DNA of 64,000 nt from Budorcas taxicolor (lineage: Eukaryota > Chordata > Mammalia > Artiodactyla > Bovidae), in NCBI RefSeq assembly GCF_023091745.1, contig NC_068926.1, positions 46,896,001-46,960,000 of the forward strand, written 5' to 3'. Below, one piece after another: positions 20,678-32,109 of this stretch (positions within the stretch are counted from its first letter, which is position 1; the number at the start of each line of letters is the position of its first letter). Position numbers and translations under genes: made by a program. The notes under the pieces were generated by a model that saw only the letters and a program-made list of their open reading frames with translations, had not been told where the DNA came from and made no database searches.

Positions 20678-21854
20678 TCCACAGATGATTCTATAGATCT
20701 GGATGGACAGATACTCTGGATACTGGTAATATGCACTATTTCTATTCTCTACTGTACATATTTTTGAACCATTTGAGTTTGTGTGGACATACAATCCTTT
20801 CAAAGTGGTTAAAAAAAAGCAGTTTATTTCTATTTTAAAAAAATCAGACAATATCTGTGATTGACGTTACCCTAGAGGATCAAAACATTTCAACCGTGGT
20901 TTAGTTTTCATTATCAAGGTCAGAAACAGATCCCAGCAAATCATGATCTCAGTGACCCTTTGAAAGCATGACATTTAACATGTCAGGACTGAGCTTGCAA
21001 AGGGGTTGTGGAACTTTTCAACACTAATTTTTATTACTTCAATATCCATATAGATGAATATTTCATCAAAACAGAGCGCAGTTATGCAAGGCATGCTCTC
21101 TCATGATTAGCACTGAGCTTGCCCTGGGCTCTTCCCCCACAGTGGGGAATTTTATTATATAGTAGCCTGCCGAGCTCTCCTGGGGGTCAGGGGGTTAAAG
21201 CTACAGAAATATGATTTGTGAATCATCTGAGCTCAGTTTTGTCGCAAAGATAAACAAAAAGATTATCAAAGCCTTTTTTTACAGTATTATTTAAATGCCC
21301 TGCCAAGGGAGAAGGAGGAGAGATGTGTAGGGCTTGGAAGTTTAATCAAAACCAAACCTGTAAACACCAGTATCACTTTCATGAAATATTAAGGATTTTA
21401 AACGCCCCTCTCCACACCTCAAAGTTCCATTCACAATATGGATTATGTTTAGTTTGGAACTGTTCGAGGTCGTCTTCTCCTGGCTTCTCCATAATCCGTT
21501 AAATGTTACCAATTAAAATATGTCTGCAAATGGTCTTCATAGAGATTTCATTTGTCACAGTGCTGGAGCAAATGGTGATGGCTTGACCATGTGTTCAGAT
21601 GCAGTGGGGCTGCCTACACGCATAGAAAGCAAGCCCTTTCTATTTTAGTGTTGTGCTCACTTGGGATGACTGATGAGGACGAACCGCTACCTCAATTCGC
21701 CAGGCTGTTCATCTTTTAGCATCACTGCTGTCTGCATGATGGGAACATGTGTCTTCTTGTGGGAACTGGCTGCTTCCAAAGAGAGACCGGACGTCAAGGG
21801 CATGTTTGGATTCAACCACCAGGCTGGTATTTAACTGCACCTGATGATAATCAC
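20676..21854. other. Repeat-poor block, possible conserved noncoding DNA
   Basis: I recognise no interspersed repeat here. 21230-21400 contains close-packed sites such as 'gataaaca' (forkhead-like), 'atcaaag' (TCF/LEF-like) and 'tgtaaaca' (forkhead). No open frame is convincing. A regulatory role is only inference. Confidence 0.35.
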
Positions 21855-21975
21855 TGGAGTAGGAAACAGCAACCCACTCCAGTATTCTTGCATGGGAAAT
21901 CCCGTGGACAGAGGACCCAGGCCAGCTATGGGGATCACAAAGAGTCAGACATAACTGAGCGACTGAGTATGCACA
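21855..21975 (+). mobile_element. Bov-tA SINE 3' part
   Basis: It starts near 'ggagtaggaaacagcaaccc' and ends with 'cagacataactgagcgactg'. The tRNA head is absent. Confidence 0.85.
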
Positions 21976-22089
21976 CACAGCAATAATCAGAAACAAAGTA
22001 GTTAGTGTAAATGGTACCTTTTTAAAAGGATAAAACATTGTTACATTAAGGTCTTAAAGGTTAAATACTAAATTATTAACGGTGGTTAT

Positions 22090-22850
22090 TATTATTTATT
22101 TATTGAAGTATAGTTGATTTACAACTTACAGCAAAGTGATTCAGTTATACTTATATGCATATGGTGGTTGTTTAGACACTAAGTCGTGTCCGACACTTGC
22201 GATCCCATGGACTGTAGCCTGTCAGGCTCCTCTGTCTGTGGGATTCTCCAGGCAAGAGTACTGGAGTGGGTTGCCATTTAATACATAAATATTGTTCCTT
22301 TTTTTGTTTTTTTTATTGTGGTAAAAGTCACCTAATATAAAACACACTATTTTAACCAAATGTAAGTGTACAGTTCAGTGGCACTAAGTACATTCACACT
22401 CTTGTGTGACTCTCACCATCATCCCTTTCTGGAATTTCTCACTTTCCTGAACGGAAAGTCTATCCCTGCTAAACATTAAGTCTCCATCCCCTGACCCCAC
22501 CCCACCCCACCCCCAGCCCCTGGCATCTACCAAAGCACCTTCTGACTCTATGAATTTGACTGTCCCAGGTACCTCGTAAAAGTGGAGTCAGACAGTAGTT
22601 GTCTGTATCTACTGTATACTGGAATGCATTTTTAAGGTTCACTTGTTACATGTCCTATAAACAGACTGTACCTTCTTCCCTTCCCCCTGTGCTATGCAGT
22701 AGATTACCATTAGTTATCTGTACACAGTGGTGTATATATGTCAATCCCAACCCCCCAATATATATTCTTTTACGTATTCTTTTCCATTACAGGATATTGA
22801 GTATAGTTCCCTGGGCTCTACAGTTGGACCCTGTTTACCTGCAGAAGCAA
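22090..22850 (-). mobile_element. L1 3' ends, composite, split by a SINE
   Basis: 22090-22160 ('ttgaagtatagttgatttac', 'gcaaagtgattcagttatac') is the reverse complement of the ruminant L1 3' region. 22300-22612 ('agtgtacagttcagtggcac', 'tctatgaatttgactgtccc') is an older L1MA/MB 3' end. 22660-22850 returns to ruminant-type L1 ('ccctgtgctatgcagtag', 'agtatagttccctgggctct'). It looks as if layers of different age are interleaved. Confidence 0.75.
22161..22280 (-). mobile_element. Bov SINE, partial, inside L1
   Basis: 'ttagacactaagtcgtgtcc' to 'ctggagtgggttgccattt'. Only the 3' half of the SINE is present. Confidence 0.88.
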
Positions 22851-22956
22851 AGTAGTTTAGAAGTTGAAATTTCCAGATAAACTTCTGCTATCCCATTTTG
22901 TACCCAATTTCTCCCAAAGAAGTCCACATGGCTTGGAGATTTGCTTTCTCAGAGCC

Positions 22957-22959
<3 letters not shown>

Positions 22960-23001
<42 letters not shown>
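22960..23001. repeat. (GT)n microsatellite
   Basis: A pure run of about 42 bases of alternating G and T. Confidence 0.98.
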
Positions 23002-23005
<4 letters not shown>

Positions 23006-24069
23006 GTTTGCCTATTTTCCCATCATCTCCAGTTGTTGAAATAAGCCATTTCCCTTACATGTCATTTCCAAATGGAAACAGAACAAAGAAAACAGGACAA
23101 AAGAAATCAGGGAATTTTCCAGAGGCACATTTGATGTACAAGTATAAACAGGAAAAGAGATGCCTGGGGAGACCGGAATTGCTCGGGTAGACAGCTGTTA
23201 ACGCGTGTAGTTGGGAGCTCTGGGGAGATGAGCTGTCGGTGGATTCGTAGAGGAAGAACTTACAGGAGAGGGTGAGAGGAAAAGTCTGCCTTTTCTTTCT
23301 TTCTATTTTAAGTTACATCTGTCCTAGCAGAATGCAGCAAGTATCTGGTTTATTCAGCTTTACCAGGAGGCGTTGGCTCAAATAAATAGAAACAGACTTT
23401 TGAGTCTGAACTCCTCTTCGTGCGATTTGTAGGGTGTGATGGCTTCTGCTCATTGGAGCTGAAGGCACAGGAACGGAAGACCTTCCCAAACTGCTCAGGG
23501 TGGTGTTGACCTTCATTTGGGGATCTTCACATGCTGCTGGGTTTTGACACAGCCTGGACCTATTTAAGAAAAGCTGGAACATATAACAGGGCCAGCCCGG
23601 CATGAGGATGTCAGGAGTTATGTTTCAGAACCATAATCCTATTACTCACTTGGTTTTCATTGGGAGACGGCAGCGTCTCAGATGTTGTGTTAAATCTGTC
23701 CTCAAAGATCTTAAGCAAAAACCCAGCATTTCTGATGAATGCAAATGGTGTGAAAATGAGAGGGAAATAAGGAAAAAAGAAGGGAGAGACTTCTCAGGAC
23801 ATCCTTGAACCTGAACTTCCTCTTTCAGTGGATACAATTGAAACTGAAGCCTCCTTCCTCCCTAACGGAAATTTTGAAGGGCAAGTGTAGAACCAGAGGA
23901 TTTTCTTTGTTCTAAGAGGCTCTAACTGTGTTATGTCGTCTTCTCTATGGAACTTCTAAGGTGACCTTTTGCTTGAGTGACAATAAAGTTGGCAACAGCA
24001 CATTGAAGCATGGAACCATGGTCTGTACAATACGTGTAATAAGCATGATCTGATGGCTATGTGTTGAAA
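23002..24069. other. Repeat-poor, no gene
   Basis: Apart from a short TTTC-rich run near 23290-23305 nothing repetitive is seen. The overlapping frames at 23313-23837 on both strands lack any recognisable family or splice context. Confidence 0.4.
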
Positions 24070-24240
24070 GGCTTTTCTCATCTCACTTCATTCTCCTAGT
24101 CATCCTGTAAGGTGAATACTCCTGGACCTCTCCAGTAGCATGGCGAGCCCAGGGAGATGAAGCAACTTGCTCAAGTCGTGTACTAGTAAGTTATGAGTCA
24201 TAATCCAAATGCTTGCCCATGAATCCATGCTTTCTGAAGA
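24070..24240 (-). mobile_element. MIR SINE
   Basis: The reverse complement of MIR: 'agtcatcctgtaaggtgaat', 'gatgaagcaacttgctcaag' and 'ctagtaagttatgagtc'. Confidence 0.65.
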
Positions 24241-25854
24241 ATCTGCATTGAATCATGAACCACAATTTCAGCAACCTTGTTGGACCTCCCCCGTCACCCC
24301 CTTATCCTGCTGATGACATCGTCTTAATGTACAGGACAGTGAAACTAAGCTGACTCAGAGGAAGACCATTGAATGAAAAAAAAAAGAAAAAAAAGAAAGT
24401 TGGGTAAACGCGGCACACCCAATAAAGACAAAAGCAGGTTCAATTTCGAAAACATGAAGTTAGGGGCTCCTGGCGAGTTTTCAACTTACTGGACAAGAAA
24501 GAGATTCAATGTCACTTCTCTCTTTAGTAATTTTATTTGACCTAAAGCTCTCTAAAGAGCACAAAGGTGGAGACGTGTCATTAAGTTACATCTTCTTCAA
24601 GTGTCAGATTTTTAAACGCCATGGCTTAACCTTTTTAATGCCTTAGAACTTTGTTCCCAGTCAGCTAAGTTCTTTCCCTTTTTTTCCTTTTTTTTTTTTT
24701 TAAAGTTCACAGGCAGCTGCTGGCCTGGAGCCCTTCTCATAAAGAGCAGGAAGGACCCGAAGCCACAGGCAGGATTAAAGGGCTGATCAAAACCTTAGAT
24801 CTCAGCTTTAAAGTTGTAATGTACAGTGAATTTGGTTACATGGAAAAGGAAACAGTAATTGTTGAAGTATGTTTTCTTAAGCTACAGAATAATTTTTGAA
24901 ATGCTTGCCTTTAATCCACAGACAAGCTCGTGTTGGAGAAAATATTGTCTTCAGTTCAGGATCCTTCAGAGCATCTGAAACACTGGATCTTGAAGCTAAA
25001 TTGTCTTTTTTTCCCCCCTAAAAATGAAAAGATGACTGGCATCCTGGATAAAGCTTGAAAGGTTGCTATCTCTAACTACCTATATTCTGGTACTTTGGTT
25101 ATGAGCTGTTGGAACAGCTCAATGCCTCTTGCTTCTTAATATTTGAGATAGATAGTGCCCTGGTTTTGCTTTAAAAAAAAGACACTTGCGAGTTCACTGT
25201 GCCTAGATTAGAATCTAATTGCACCTGGAAGAGAAGACTGGCAATGGAGAGACGAGTGTGCTCATCAGTCATCAAGACCCGATCATCTCCATCCCCACCC
25301 CATTTCCTGCCACTTCCCCACCACCCCCGCCAAGTTCACCAGTCACATGGGAGGAATGTGTGTTTCAGGACTTGAGAGCTCCACATTTGAAATGCCTTTG
25401 CTGCTTAGCAGATCTGAGCCCTCATGGAGTTTATGCAACGTTCTAAGCCCCAGTTGGGTGCTGGCGATGTTAGGATACCTAAAATGATCTTTTCCAGGTG
25501 ACCTGCTTCACACCTGGTGTGAGCACTGCCCTGCTGGTCAAGTGTGATCAAGCAGGACTCCAGAGTTTCTGGAGAGATGAAGGGCCAAGGCTTTTTAGAG
25601 CAGTGCTCCCACACTCTTAGTAGGGGAGGACCATTGCGTGGCGGCGTTTCCTCCCAATGTGTAACAGACTGCCACTTTTGTAAAATAGGATAAAAATAAA
25701 TTCCCAGAAAAGTGAAATGGGAAAAAACAAAAAGATATATAAAATACATGCTCAATTTTAAAATTTCGAGTCAACAAACAACACTGTCCAATGGGAGTAG
25801 TACTTACTACTTCCGTGCTCATCTCTCTCCTAGAAACCCCCAGGAAATGAACAC
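24241..25854. other. Repeat-poor block of about 1.6 kb
   Basis: It contains short poly(A)/poly(T) runs (about 24377-24400 and 24686-24702) but no interspersed repeat that I can name. The proline-rich frame at 25219-25446 comes from a C-rich patch (25290-25330) and is not supported as coding. It may hold conserved noncoding DNA. Confidence 0.35.
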
Positions 25855-25975
25855 AAGGAAGTCGCTACTATCCTCTTTTACAAATCAGGAAATAGGCACA
25901 GACAGGCATAGAGAGGTTATGTAGCTTGCTGTTGGTCACATAGCTAGCAAGTGTGGCCAGGCAGCTGAAACTCAC
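25855..25975 (-). mobile_element. MIR SINE fragment
   Basis: 'cttttacaaatcaggaaata', 'catagagaggttatgtagct' and 'ggtcacatagctagcaagtg' are the reverse complement of the MIR core. Confidence 0.8.
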
Positions 25976-26389
25976 TATTGGACACAGGATCCTTGTGCAC
26001 ACTGGTGACTCAAGGCATGGTGTCTGGGGCCAGGTTTTGAATCATAACACCTACCATGAGTTTTGCAGGAGGGGAGACTGGAGGCTGAGAGACACCAGTT
26101 GAGAATCCATAGTGATAGGGGCCAGAAGCAAGGCAGGCAGAGAGATTGGGAGGAAGAAATAAGAAGAAAGACTATAGAGTTCAAATTTCTAAAACTTGAA
26201 AATTCATTAATTTATACACTCCAAAAAAGATGGAATCCTTCCTAGTTTTGTGTTTGTTTGTTTTTCTAACCAGGCTAATCCCGATTCTCAAACCTAACAG
26301 TTCAAGAAAGAAAATAGAGATTATTCCCCTTTGCAAGAGATCTCTAAATCCCAAACAAAATGCTAGACAGTCAAATTCAGTATTAGGCT
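25976..26389. other. No gene recognised
   Basis: No repeat or exon identified. Confidence 0.35.
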
Positions 26390-27065
26390 GAAAGATAATG
26401 CACCATGGCCAATTATGACTTATTTTGATGAGGATAGCCTACTATTTAAAGCTTATTAATGTAATTCATCACATGAAATGTGTAAAGAAGGAAAACTACA
26501 TGATCAGCGTGATAAATGCTAGAGAGGCACTTCCTAGAACACAAAGAAACAGCAAGATACAGCCTAGCAGGTAGCATTTTCACATTCATATTTGATAAGA
26601 GCTTCCCAGTGGCTCAGTTGGAAAGAATCCACTTGCCAATTCAGGAGATATAAGAGATGCAGGTTTGATCCCTGGGTCGGGAAGATCCCCTGGAGAAGGA
26701 AATAGCAACCCATAATAGCACTCTTGCCTTGAGAATTCCATGGACAGAGGAGCCTGGTGGACTATAATCCAAAGGGTCACAAAGAGTTGGACACAACTGA
26801 GCAACTAAATACACATTCATATTTGATAGCGTTTCGTTAATGCAAGAAGACAAGAAATAGAAATGAGATATAAATAGCAAAAAGGAAGAGACTAAAGGAA
26901 TAAACAATATATAGGAAGAAATCCTACATTTTTGCTGATGGCTATAAAAATAACAGAGAGGAAACATATATTCCTGGACAAGAATACTGAGGATTATAAG
27001 GACATCAATTTCTCTAAAATAATGAAAATATTTAATATAATTCCAATGGGGTACATTTAGGGACT
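26390..27065 (+). mobile_element. Old L1 ORF2 relic split by a SINE
   Basis: Degraded L1 ORF2 text on both sides of the SINE, for example 'ttaatgtaattcatcacatg' on the left and 'gagactaaaggaataaacaa' on the right. The frame is lost. Confidence 0.5.
26598..26811 (+). mobile_element. Bov-tA SINE with perfect 17-bp TSD
   Basis: 'gagcttcccagtggctcagt' to 'acaactgagcaactaaata'. The target-site duplication 'cacattcatatttgata' is identical at 26581-26597 and 26812-26828, which fixes the insertion exactly and suggests a fairly recent event. Confidence 0.96.
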
Positions 27066-27879
27066 ATATAAAAATGTGTGTAACCTGCATATGGAAGAAT
27101 AACATACTACAAGATGTACTAGAGGTATTCACATTCTGCTTTAGCCATGCACCCAAAGCACATGATTCTTCATCAACCTGACAATCAACTCCTTCAGGCC
27201 CTTGGCATGGACACTGTGGGCTCCAGGCTCCTGCCTGGACTAGCATTTCTCTGTCGTGCACCTGGGCATTAACTGGGACTCACCCGTGCCTCTGGCCTGG
27301 CAATTTATGTGAACCAGACAACCTCTTTGTCATCCAAAGATCTCCATCCCCACCCTATCGAGTGAGGTGTGAGCCCAGGCGAGGGAGGAGCCCTCTGATG
27401 TAAACTTCCTCATCCTTTCTCTTGCAGTGCTAAGGTTTTCTGTATTTTGCAGTCACTGTTTTATCATAACTACCTGATTGTTCATTTTAAACTTTCCATG
27501 TTTAAATCACGGTGCAGTTTCTATCTCCTGATTGTACCCAGACTGATACTGTGTTAAGTGTACTTTGCAAAAGAATGATAAGGAAGGGCTTATGTTATTG
27601 ATTAGATAGATAGGGATACAGAATGTTTGTTTATTTATTTATTTTAATATTTTAGTAGCTAAGATAGAAGGGGACTGGCAAGGTTATGAACAGTTATTAG
27701 AACAGGATACAAAGTCAAGGGCAAGATCAAGACCAAACAAGAATGAAGGTAGCATTTCAAATCAGAGATAAGGAGTGAATTATTTAGTAGCTTATTTTGG
27801 CACAATTAGATGACCATTTGGAACAAAATTAATTCATTGAAATTGCTAATTTATAACTTTCTCTGAATTATACTTTAGA
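27066..27879. other. No gene recognised
   Basis: A degenerate TTTA-rich run lies near 27625-27645. No other structure is identified. Confidence 0.35.
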
Positions 27880-28317
27880 TGATCTCACTATTTAAATGTA
27901 AAAAATGAAACCAAGGAAAAATAAGACACAATACTATATGGATATGTCTGTGTTTCCATGGGTAAGAATACTTTTCTAAGGATAAAAAAGGCAATCCCCT
28001 CAAAGGACATCAAGAGAAAAATGGATATACAAGGTCATATAAACATTTAAATTTTTCCATAAAGTTAAAGAATTTTGAGAGCAAACTGAAAATGCAAATG
28101 ACAAACAGGGAAAATTATTTCTGATTAAGGTTTAAATTTTTGAAAATATAAAGACTTCTTATTAATCAATAAAGTATGGCTGATGTGTCCAGTGGAAAAG
28201 CTGGGTAAAGAATAGATATTCATTCAAATGCCTAATTAATTTTAAACACAGCAAATTTCACTAATAATCAAAGGCAAAAACATAGAAATTTCAATTTATA
28301 CTCCTCACATTCCCTTA

Positions 28318-28523
28318 TCACTTCAGTTGTGTCCAACACTTTGTGACCCCATGGACTGTAGCCCACCAGTCTCCTCTGTCCATGGGATTCTCCAGGCAAG
28401 AATACTGGAGTGGGTTTCCATGCCCTCCTACAGGGGATCTTCCCAACGTAGGGATTGAACTTGCATATCCTGTGTCTCCTACATTGGAGGCAGATTCTTT
28501 ACCACTTAGCCACTGGGCAAGCC
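28318..28523 (-). mobile_element. Bov-tA SINE inside old L1
   Basis: The reverse complement, from 'cacttcagttgtgtccaaca' to 'tagccactgggcaagccc'. Confidence 0.92.
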
Positions 28524-28825
28524 CACTCATCACACTGCAAAATCTAGAAAGATAATAGCATATTAGTGAGAGGTACATTAGCAATCTTTCAAGAGGGTAT
28601 TTTAACAAAGTATACCAAAATTAAAAATATGTAAACTTTTGACATATAAATTCCACCACGAGGAACCTGGCTTTGGGAAATAGTCAAAGGTAAGCCCAAA
28701 GACATATAGGCAAGGATGTTCATTACAGCACTACTCACAATATTGAAAAGCTGCAAACACATCAGATGCCCAATAATAGGTGATTGGCTAAATAATGACA
28801 ATGAAGCAGATAATGAACAATATGC

Positions 28826-29525
28826 TTCATGATTCCTGCTGCCTGTTCTCCACCTGCCTTTTATCTGTGGAAAAACTTTAGCCCAAACTAAGCTTAATCA
28901 GAGAAATGAGAACATGTAAAAACAAAGGAAAACCATCGAAGGAGACTGAACGATAACAGTTTGGTCATTAAGCAAAGCCAAGAACACTTAGGGCTTCCTT
29001 GGTGGCTCAGGTGGTAGTCTACCTGCAAGGCAGGAGACCAGATTTGATGTTCCTTGTCAAGGGCTATAGATAATTTTCTGAGCCATGTCCTGTAAGCTGT
29101 CTTACAGATACTAGAACACTCACCAGGTGGAAGAAGTTAATTGCATGATGACCAGACTGTAGCCATGACATAGGCTGCCACAATTCCAAGAACTGGCCTC
29201 AAGGAAATGGGAACAAGCTGACCCTGGAACCGAAGACTAACTGGACTTAAGACAATCAAGATGACTCTGGTCAGACCACCAATGACCAACTTCAAGATGG
29301 CTGTCAGAGCTGACTGTGCTGATTCTGCATGTAGCCCCCTCACTCTGCCTATAACAGCTCTTGACCACTGATTGTCATGAGGGGAGTCAGTATTTGGACA
29401 GACATCTGCCCTCCCAGCCGATTGTCAACATTCAAAATTAAGCAAACTTTACTTTCCCTCAGTCTTGTCTCTTTATTGACTTTTGAGCAGTGAGAGCCAG
29501 ACCTCGCTTTTGGTTACAATAACAG
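28826..29525 (+). mobile_element. LTR-like block with U5-like end
   Basis: The right end has 'ctttattgacttttgagcag' followed by 'tgagagccagacctcgcttt' and 'ggttaca'. This arrangement is typical of the R-U5 end of a class I ERV LTR. The left limit is uncertain because a Bov-tA piece (28990-29056) interrupts the block. No ERV coding sequence is present. The family is not assigned. Confidence 0.45.
28990..29056 (+). mobile_element. Bov-tA SINE head only
   Basis: 'gggcttccttggtggctcag' to 'gaccagatttgatgttcc'. Only the tRNA-derived head survives, so the 3' end is missing. Confidence 0.8.
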
Positions 29526-29740
29526 ACATTGAATAATATGCTGTGTAATAATTATCTGTAGGTCACAAAAGAATTCTTAATGGCATGTGAGACTGTCACA
29601 GTATATTTTAAATAGAAAAAGTGGCATATAAGTGCAAACTGGCTATCTGTTTTACATGTGGTAATATATATGACTCAGTGCCATCACAACATTGTAATAA
29701 GCCTCCAATTAAAATAAATAAATACATTTCAATTAAAAAA

Positions 29741-30305
29741 AAAGGAGCAAACTGCATACATATGAATTATTTATGCAATCATTTTTAAAAACTATCTGGC
29801 TAGTATCAAACTATCATCATGTAAAAAAGCCCCCTTCTAGAGGTTCTCATACTCATCTGCGTCTTTTTGAAAGGACTTCTCTGGGAGAAGTAGTATCTGT
29901 CAGTCTGTTGGTTTGGCCCAGGGTATTTCCATGGGGAAGAATATAAATACAAGACCCTCTTTCTCCAGAAATGAATCCATCTCTTCCAGATGGGTGTATT
30001 CCTATCCCTGACAGCCAAGCCTCACAACTAGGGTCATATGACTCTACCTCTTTTCCAGTCCCATGGAGCATGGCAGAAAGTGGCCATCTGGGGGCACTTT
30101 GTGGAATTGGTCTCTCAGACAGATGTAATCAAACAGGACACCAGCGGTGCTAAGCAAAACAACCACAAGGCGTGCTGGGGAAGATAGTGTCCAGGCTGGG
30201 AGAGACTAAAACAAAGAACTAAAACAGCTTGAGAAGAGAGTGCAAATGCTAGCTGACCTAACTAATATATCTCTCCTATAGGACGCCCCCTTTTTTAGAA
30301 CCTTC
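29741..30305. other. No gene recognised
   Basis: No family recognised. The frames at 29806-30153 overlap on opposite strands and show no family. Confidence 0.35.
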
Positions 30306-31510
30306 TATGCTGTGTGGGGAATGTAAACTGGTACACCCACTATGGAAAACAGTATGGGGCTTCCTGAAAAAACTGCATATAGAGCAACTAAAGGATCCAG
30401 CAATTCTGTTGCAGGAAGGCAGACCCCTTCCAGGGCCCAAAACCAAGCTCTTGTCTTAACACTAGGAAATGAATTGTCCAAGGAGACACATGTGCTGACA
30501 AAGCAAGAGATTTTATTGGGAAAGGGCACCCGGGTGGAGAGCAGTAGGGTAAGGAAACCCAGGAGAACTGCTCTGCCACCTGGCTCACAGTCTCGGGTTT
30601 TATGGTGATGGGATTAGTTTCCGGGTGGTCTTTGGCCAATCATTCTAATTCAAAGTCTTTCCTGGTGGCACATGCATCGCTCAGCCAAGATGGATGCTAG
30701 CGAGAGGGATTCTGGGAAGTGGACGGACACGCGGTGTCTTCTTTAACCTTTCCCGAACACTTCTGGTTGGTGGTGGCTTATTAGGTCCGTATTCCTTATC
30801 AGGATCTCCTGTCATAAAACAACTCATGCAAATGGTTACTACCATGCCTGGCCAGGGTGGGCAGTTTCAGTCAGTGAGCTCCCCTAACAACTCCACTTCT
30901 GGGCATATATCCAGAGGAAAACATAATTTGAAAGTACACGTGTACCCCAATATTCACTGCTGCGCTGCTTGCAATAGCCAGGAAATGGAAGCAACCTAAA
31001 TGTCCGATGACGCGTAACTGGATACAGAAGATGTGGTACATAGATACAATGGAATATTACTCAGCCATTGAAAAGAATGAAATAATACCATTTGCAGCAG
31101 TATGGGTAGACATGGAGATTACCATACTAAGTGAAGTAAGTCAGACAGAGAAAGACAAATATTGCATGACATCACTTATATGTGGAATCCAAAGAAAATG
31201 ATACAAATGAACTTATTTACAAACCAGAAACAGACTCACAGACTTGAAGAATGAAATTCTGGTTGCCAGAGGGGATGAGCGGGAGGAGGGATAGATAGGG
31301 AATGACATATACACACTACTATATTTAAAATGGATAAACAACAAGGACCTACTGCATAGCACAGGGAACTCTACTCAATATTCTGTGTTAACCTAAACGG
31401 CAAAAGAGTTTTCTGAATTCTATGTATATGTATAACTGAACTACTTTGCTGTACACCTGAAACTAACACAGCATTGTTATTCAACTGTACCCCAATACAA
31501 AAAAAATTAT
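30306..31510 (+). mobile_element. Ruminant L1 3' end split by a solo LTR
   Basis: 'ggaatgtaaactggtacacc' (from 30318), the LTR, then 'ggcatatatccagaggaaaa', 'tggaatattactcagccatt', 'gcacagggaactctactcaa' and the terminal 'caactgtaccccaatacaaa' with an A-tail. The frame 31007-31201 ('MEYYSAIEKNE') is the known L1 3' region read in frame, not a gene. Confidence 0.92.
30407..30889 (-). mobile_element. ERV solo LTR (bovine BTLTR1-like), 483 bp
   Basis: On the plus strand it begins 'tgttgcaggaaggcagaccc' and ends 'gctcccctaaca', so it has TG...CA ends. The biological orientation is minus: read that way there is a TATA-like 'cataaaacc' (about 30597-30605) followed downstream by an AATAAA polyadenylation signal (complement of 30512-30517). 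Flanks 'attc' (30403-30406) and 'actc' (30890-30893) fit a 4-bp target-site duplication with one change. No viral coding region is present. The BTLTR1 name is from memory of the family. Confidence 0.8.
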
Positions 31511-31823
31511 AGAGTTTATTTTCATCACAAGAAGCACACAGACTATATACAGTACACACCAACAGAAGTAAAAAAAATAAAAGTGCATTATGCCTCTTAT
31601 ACTGCAAATTCCCAGTATAAAAGATATACCGCCTTTTAAATATAAAAACACAAGAAAAAAAATTAAAAAATCGCTGATATCATAACCAACACACTGGAAC
31701 CCACAGGCAGATTCTGAAAACCAAAGGGCACCCCTTCTTGGGAACTGCTGATTCGGGGGGACAGATAGCGGTCTGTACCCACATTGTGTTGCAAAGAGCT
31801 CAGGACACCAAAAGAGAGGAAAA
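31511..31823 (-). other. Possible 3' end of a retrocopied transcript
   Basis: Next to the L1 A-tail the plus strand reads 'gagtttattttcatcacaag'. On the minus strand that is an AATAAA signal followed about ten bases later by the A/T junction. This is what the 3' end of a processed transcript would look like. No parent gene is recognised. Confidence 0.2.
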
Positions 31824-31834
31824 CAGGGAGGCCT

Positions 31835-32098
31835 GCTGCTGCTGCTAAGTCACTTCACTCATGTCCGACTCTGTGCGACTCCATAGACGGCAGCCCACCA
31901 GGGTCTCCCATCCCTGGGATTCTCCAGGCAATAACACTGGAGTGGGTTGCCATTTCCTTCTCCAGTTCATGATAGTGAAAAGTGAATGTGAAGTTGCTCA
32001 GTCGTGTTCGACCCTCAGCGATCCCATGGACTGCAGCCTTCCAGGCTCCTCCATCCATGGGGTTTTCCAGGCAAGAGGACTGGAGTGGGGTGCCATTG
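31835..32098 (-). mobile_element. Bov-A2 SINE with 11-bp TSD
   Basis: The reverse complement of both Bov-A monomers, starting 'gctgctgctgctaagtcact'. The target-site duplication 'cagggaggcct' is perfect at 31824-31834 and 32099-32109. Confidence 0.96.
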
Positions 32099-32109
32099 CA
32101 GGGAGGCCT

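Larger units (their letters stand above)
27880..29740 (+). mobile_element. Old L1M/HAL1-like relic, interrupted
   Basis: L1 ORF2 3' features are spread over the span: 'aaagactggcaatcccc'-like text near 27990, 'aagacttcttattaatcaat' (28151), 'acatataaattccaccacga' (28643), 'gcactactcacaatattgaa' (28729) and 'gaataatatgctgtgtaata' (29531). It is broken by a Bov-tA (28318-28523) and an LTR-like block containing another SINE piece (about 28826-29525). Confidence 0.55.

Noticed and set aside
20470..20851. Thr-His repeat proteins on the minus strand
   Set aside because: Artefact of the (GT)n microsatellite at 20635-20675.
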